NCBI GenBank assembly: GCA_035499215.1
Contig: DATJZH010000095.1
Location: 1-8,362 of the forward strand
Reading direction: 5' to 3'
DNA length: 8,362 bases
Source of the DNA: DATJZH01 sp035499215
Lineage (GTDB): Bacteria; Actinomycetota; Actinomycetes; Streptosporangiales; Streptosporangiaceae
In this document: positions 6,001 to 8,362 of the stretch, in pieces
How the letters are laid out: each line of letters begins with the position of its first letter
Position numbering within the stretch: position 1 is the stretch's first letter
Position numbers and translations under genes: made by a program
The notes under the pieces: model-generated
What the model saw: only the letters and a program-made list of their open reading frames with translations
What the model was told of the DNA's origin: nothing
Databases searched by the model: none

Positions 6001-6029
6001 ATGATGCGCCGCAATTGGCAGGATGTCAC
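6001..6029 (-). promoter_or_regulatory. Candidate promoter of the GlxA-type regulator gene
   Basis: On the minus strand GTGACA (6029-6024, 4 of 6 matches to TTGACA) is followed after 17 nt by CATCAT (6006-6001, 4 of 6 matches to TATAAT). Then 6 nt lead to the ATG at 5994. The layout predicts transcription starting at the ATG itself. The GGGGAG directly touching the ATG is too close to serve as a normal ribosome site. Confidence 0.45.
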
Positions 6030-6050
6030 GCTGTTAAGGCATTACTGCCA
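6016..6050. promoter_or_regulatory. Inverted half-sites in the divergent regulator/small-gene region
   Basis: TGGCAG at 6016-6021 and CTGCCA at 6045-6050 are perfect inverted arms. The right arm also forms the compact dyad GGCATTACTGCC (6038-6049). The two GGCA elements are 21 bp apart, about two helical turns. They flank or overlap the predicted -35 of the regulator gene, so autoregulation or control of both divergent genes would fit. Six-base arms arise often by chance, so support is weak. Confidence 0.25.
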
Positions 6051-6074
6051 CTGTCCCCGGCGGGCCACCATCCC

Positions 6075-6080
6075 CATGCT
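6075..6080 (+). promoter_or_regulatory. Possible -10 box of the 83-residue gene
   Basis: CATGCT lies exactly 6 nt before the ATG at 6087. It has only the A at position 2 and T at position 6 in common with TANNNT, so it counts mainly because the spacing equals that of better boxes in this window. No -35 and no Shine-Dalgarno site are seen. Confidence 0.25.
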
Positions 6081-6086
6081 GGTCCT

Positions 6087-6338
6087 ATGAGCAAGGCCGA
6101 ATCCCGCAGCACTGACCGCCGGACGCTGGCTGCCGCCATCTCGCGGCTGGCCCGCTGGATCGCCGACTTCGCTGCCGACTGCCACTACGCGGCTCGCAGG
6201 TCCGTGGAGCTCGCCTCGTCCCCGGACATGTTCCTCAACCACCCCAGCGCCGCTCCGGACACCTACGACGAGTTCCTGTTCCGCACATCCGGGTTGCGGC
6301 GGCACGAGCCGCCGGCCAGCGAGCGCGCGCACAGCTGA
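6087..6338 (+). CDS. Small conserved-looking hypothetical protein, 83 residues
   Basis: Function not recognised. The protein has a basic N-terminus (MSKAESRSTDRRT), a probable amphipathic helix (about residues 12-46, LAAAISRLARWIADFAADCHYAARR) and a segment SPDMFLNHPSAAPDTYDEFL followed by FRTSGLRRHEPPA. The stretch APDTY-EFL-RTSG--HEP resembles, from memory, small uncharacterised actinobacterial proteins with the same pattern near the C-terminus, so it is probably a real gene. It has no signal peptide and one Cys. The frame is open back to 6015, but that extension would cross the regulator promoter, so ATG at 6087 is preferred. It is divergent from the regulator gene (92 bp between starts) and 46 bp upstream of the dipeptidase gene, which has its own promoter box. 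Confidence 0.65.
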   Translation: MSKAESRSTDRRTLAAAISRLARWIADFAADCHYAARRSVELASSPDMFLNHPSAAPDTYDEFLFRTSGLRRHEPPASERAHS

Positions 6339-6372
6339 CCCGCCGCGCCCGGCTCAGCGGCCCAGAGCTCCC

Positions 6373-6378
6373 TAAACT
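6373..6378 (+). promoter_or_regulatory. Leaderless-type -10 box of the dipeptidase gene
   Basis: TAAACT, a full TANNNT match and 4 of 6 to TATAAT, ends 6 nt before the ATG at 6385, so transcription should start at the A of the start codon. No Shine-Dalgarno site is present. It stands out as an AT-rich hexamer in very GC-rich surroundings. Confidence 0.6.
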
Positions 6379-6384
6379 TGGGCG

Positions 6385-7590
6385 ATGACGCAGACTCGCC
6401 CCGGCATGCAGGGCGGCGCGCACGGCCCGTCTCGCCGATTCCCCGTGATCGACGGCCATAATGACCTGGCCTGGGAGCTGCGGGAGGCAGGCGCGGCCGG
6501 CCTGGCGACGGACCTGGCGGCAGGAGTCCCTTTCACCCACACCGACCTGCCCCGGCTTGCCGCAGGCGGCGTCGGCGGCCAGTTCTGGTCGGTCTACGTG
6601 CCAGCCGAGCTGCAGGGCGAGGCGGCGGTGGTCGCCACCCTGGAGCAGATCGACCTCGTGCACCAGCTCATCCGGCGTTACCCGGCCGCCCTTGAGCTCG
6701 CGCTCACCGCCGCCGATGCGCAGCAGATCATTTCTGCCGCGAAAATTGCCTCGCTGCTCGGCGCCGAAGGCGGCCACTCGATCGCCTGCTCGCTCGCGGT
6801 CCTGCGCGGGCTCTACGCGCTCGGCGTCCGCTACCTGACTCTCACCCATAACCGCAACGTGCCCTGGGCCGACTCGGCGACCGACGAGCCGGCCGCTGGC
6901 GGGCTGACTGCGTTCGGCCGTGAGGTGGTCAGGGAGATGCAGCGGCTCGGCATGCTCGTCGACCTGTCCCACGTCGCCCCCGCGGTGATGCGCGACGCCC
7001 TCGACGAGGCACAGGCACCGGTCATCTTCTCGCATTCCAGCGCCCGCGCGCTCTGCGATCACCCGCGCAACGTTCCGGACGAGATCCTGGCCCGGCTGCC
7101 GGCCGGCGGCGGCCTGTGCATGGTGACGTTCGTGCCGGCTTTCGTCTCGCCCGCCTGCCGGGCCTGGGAGCTCGAGTTCGCGGCCGAGGTGCACCGGCGC
7201 GGGCTTGACTACCAGGAGATGTCGAGCCGGCGGGACCTGCACGACGAGTGGGCAGCCGCGCATCCGCCGCCGGTAGCCACGCTCGCCGAGGTCGCCGATC
7301 ATGTTGAGCACGTCCGGCAGGTGGCCGGGGTCGATCATGTCGGCCTGGGCGGCGACTTCGACGGTACCGATCAGCTGCCCGCGGGCCTGCCGGACGTCTC
7401 CGGCTATCCGGCGCTGTTCGCCGAGCTGCTGGATCGCGGCTGGAGCGAGGGCGACTGCGACCTGCTGGCGCGCGGCAACCTGCTGCGGGTGATGACAGAG
7501 GCTGAGGCCGCTGCCCGGCTGATCTCCGCGCGCCGGGGCCCGTCGCGGGCCAGGATCGAGGACCTGGACGGCGAGGCCCGGGCTGGCTAG
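6385..7590 (+). CDS. Membrane-type dipeptidase, peptidase family M19
   Basis: Protein of 401 residues, normal length for bacterial M19 (renal dipeptidase-like) enzymes. These zinc enzymes of the amidohydrolase superfamily cleave dipeptides, often with a D-residue at the C-terminal side. Metal and active-site residues are in the expected order: His25 and Asp27 in VIDGHNDLAW, bridging Glu128 in GAEGGHSI, His196 in DLSHVAP, His217 in FSHSSAR, the HPRN segment with Arg228, and Asp324 in GLGGDFDG. There is no signal peptide or lipobox, so despite the family name it is probably cytosolic, as in most bacterial members. ATG at 6385 is supported by the TAAACT box 6 nt upstream; homology begins near residue 19. 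The last codon boundary is shared with the DUF427 gene on the other strand. Substrate range cannot be read from the sequence. Confidence 0.94.
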   Translation: MTQTRPGMQGGAHGPSRRFPVIDGHNDLAWELREAGAAGLATDLAAGVPFTHTDLPRLAAGGVGGQFWSVYVPAELQGEAAVVATLEQIDLVHQLIRRYPAALELALTAADAQQIISAAKIASLLGAEGGHSIACSLAVLRGLYALGVRYLTLTHNRNVPWADSATDEPAAGGLTAFGREVVREMQRLGMLVDLSHVAPAVMRDALDEAQAPVIFSHSSARALCDHPRNVPDEILARLPAGGGLCMVTFVPAFVSPACRAWELEFAAEVHRRGLDYQEMSSRRDLHDEWAAAHPPPVATLAEVADHVEHVRQVAGVDHVGLGGDFDGTDQLPAGLPDVSGYPALFAELLDRGWSEGDCDLLARGNLLRVMTEAEAAARLISARRGPSRARIEDLDGEARAG

Positions 7591-8339
7591 CTGAAATGAG
7601 TGCGCGGCCTGTCCTGCAGCTCGCCGTCCAGGTAGACGTCTGCCCTCTCGTCGTAAAAGCAGGCGAGCCCGGTGACTTTCTGGCTCTCGGGCAGCGGCGT
7701 CCGGTAGATCCAGACGATGTCCTCGTGCACGCTCTGTCCGGTGTCGACCGACCAGTAACTGGCGGTGCCCTTGTACGGGCAGTGGCTCTGTGTCGCCGAC
7801 GGCCGCAGCAGGCTCATCCGCACGCCGGTAAGCGGAATGTAATGCCGCGGCGGCAGCCCGGTCTCGAACAGGATGCGCGGCTGGTCCGACTCGGCCACGG
7901 TGACGCCGTCAAGCTCGATGCGCACGCGCCGCGAGCTGCTCAGGATGTCCACCCGCGTGTACGGGTCCCGCGGGTGGGTGTAGACCGGCTCGTCCTCTTC
8001 GAGCCACTCGCTCATCGCGTTCCAGTCCAGCCGGATCAGCTCACGCAGCTGGCCAAGCGGGGAGTCGGGGTAGCTGAGCGCCGCGCGCTCGGCGGTTGCC
8101 GTGGCTACCTTGACGTGCAGTACCGCAGCGTCACCGCGGCTCGGCGAGTGCTGCGTCCGTCCGGCGGGCAGCAGGGCGGCGCGGATATCTTCAGCCGGGA
8201 TGTAGTAGGTGGGGTAGTACGGCAGCTCCCAGACCAGATACGGCCGCCTGGTGTCGGCGACGAGCTCGCCGCTCAGGTAGGCGCGGACCCGCTTGCGGCC
8301 AGGCTCGATCTTGACGCTGCCCCGCGATGTCTCGGTCAT
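7587..8339 (-). CDS. Double-DUF427 protein
   Basis: Protein of 250 residues built from two related halves. The second (about residues 136-240) is a full DUF427 (PF04248) domain: VRIELDGVTVAESDQPRILF, HYIPLTGVRMSLL, SHCPYKGTASYWSV with Cys187, DIVWIYRTP and YDERADVYLDG. The first (about 17-80) repeats the opening (VRAYLSGELVADTRRPYLVW, YYIPAEDIRAALL) but has HSPSRGDAAVLHV in place of the SHCPYKG segment, so it is a diverged and shorter copy. A linker of about 50 residues joins them. DUF427 is a small beta-rich fold common in actinobacteria with no established biochemical role. No signal peptide or membrane segment is seen. ATG at 8339 has GGAGG 4 nt upstream. The gene ends in the CTAG shared with the dipeptidase stop. 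Confidence 0.9.
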   Translation of the reverse strand: MTETSRGSVKIEPGRKRVRAYLSGELVADTRRPYLVWELPYYPTYYIPAEDIRAALLPAGRTQHSPSRGDAAVLHVKVATATAERAALSYPDSPLGQLRELIRLDWNAMSEWLEEDEPVYTHPRDPYTRVDILSSSRRVRIELDGVTVAESDQPRILFETGLPPRHYIPLTGVRMSLLRPSATQSHCPYKGTASYWSVDTGQSVHEDIVWIYRTPLPESQKVTGLACFYDERADVYLDGELQDRPRTHFS

Positions 8340-8343
8340 GGCG

Positions 8344-8348
8344 CCTCC
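8344..8348 (-). promoter_or_regulatory. Shine-Dalgarno site of the DUF427 gene
   Basis: GGAGG on the minus strand lies 4 nt before the ATG at 8339. It supports this start, and it contrasts with the leaderless-type starts of the neighbouring dipeptidase and gltX genes. The promoter itself lies beyond the window edge. Confidence 0.65.
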
Positions 8349-8362
8349 GGCGTGCTGAGCGT

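Noticed and set aside
6015..6086. 24-codon upstream extension of the 83-residue protein
   Set aside because: It overlaps the promoter region of the divergent regulator and encodes a low-complexity His/Pro/Ala segment. ATG at 6087 is the better start, though this is not certain.
6235..7338. Minus-strand open frame of 367 codons opposite the dipeptidase
   Set aside because: It has no recognisable domain and overlaps almost entirely a well-conserved M19 enzyme; long antisense frames are expected at this GC content.
1..8362. Horizontally acquired or mobile region
   Set aside because: GC content and codon use look uniform across all genes, and no integrase, transposase, target-site duplication or tRNA edge was seen.

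Overview
The window is very GC-rich DNA. Its codons prefer G or C at the third position, some starts are GTG or TTG, and several genes lack a Shine-Dalgarno site but carry a -10 box right before the start codon. Together with the gene families present, this suggests an actinomycete chromosome (Actinomycetota); I cannot name the genus. I see no insertion sequence, phage gene, tRNA, rRNA or CRISPR array.

Layout. Positions 1-249 (minus) hold the N-terminus of an MFS drug-type transporter that runs off the left edge. Positions 250-471 are non-coding and hold a perfect 30-bp tandem duplication plus two shorter related repeats. Positions 472-2171 (minus) are a two-gene operon of transglutaminase-fold proteins joined by an ATGA overlap; the first-translated protein lacks the usual catalytic histidine and the second has a complete Cys-His-Asp triad. 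A GC-rich hairpin region separates them from a FUSC-type membrane protein at 2342-3301 (minus). On the plus strand gltX (glutamyl-tRNA synthetase) runs 3541-4965. It converges on, and overlaps by 81 bp, a GlxA-type regulator gene (DJ-1/PfpI domain plus AraC helix-turn-helix, 4885-5994, minus). A 26-bp repeat in three copies spans the junction. A 92-bp divergent intergenic region leads to a small 83-residue protein (6087-6338, plus) and then an M19 membrane-type dipeptidase (6385-7590, plus). The dipeptidase meets a double-DUF427 protein gene (7587-8339, minus) tail to tail at one CTAG palindrome that supplies both stop codons.

How the genes fit together. Only the transglutaminase pair is a clear functional unit by translational coupling. 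The regulator and the small gene share a divergent promoter region, so control of one by the other is plausible but unproven. The remaining genes look like ordinary chromosomal genes. The points most worth checking are the transglutaminase pair with one partner lacking the catalytic His, a GluRS whose zinc-site pattern resembles GluQ-RS, the tandem repeats that touch stop codons at two separate places, and the leaderless-type promoter geometry before several genes. I did not find a clearly new multi-gene system.
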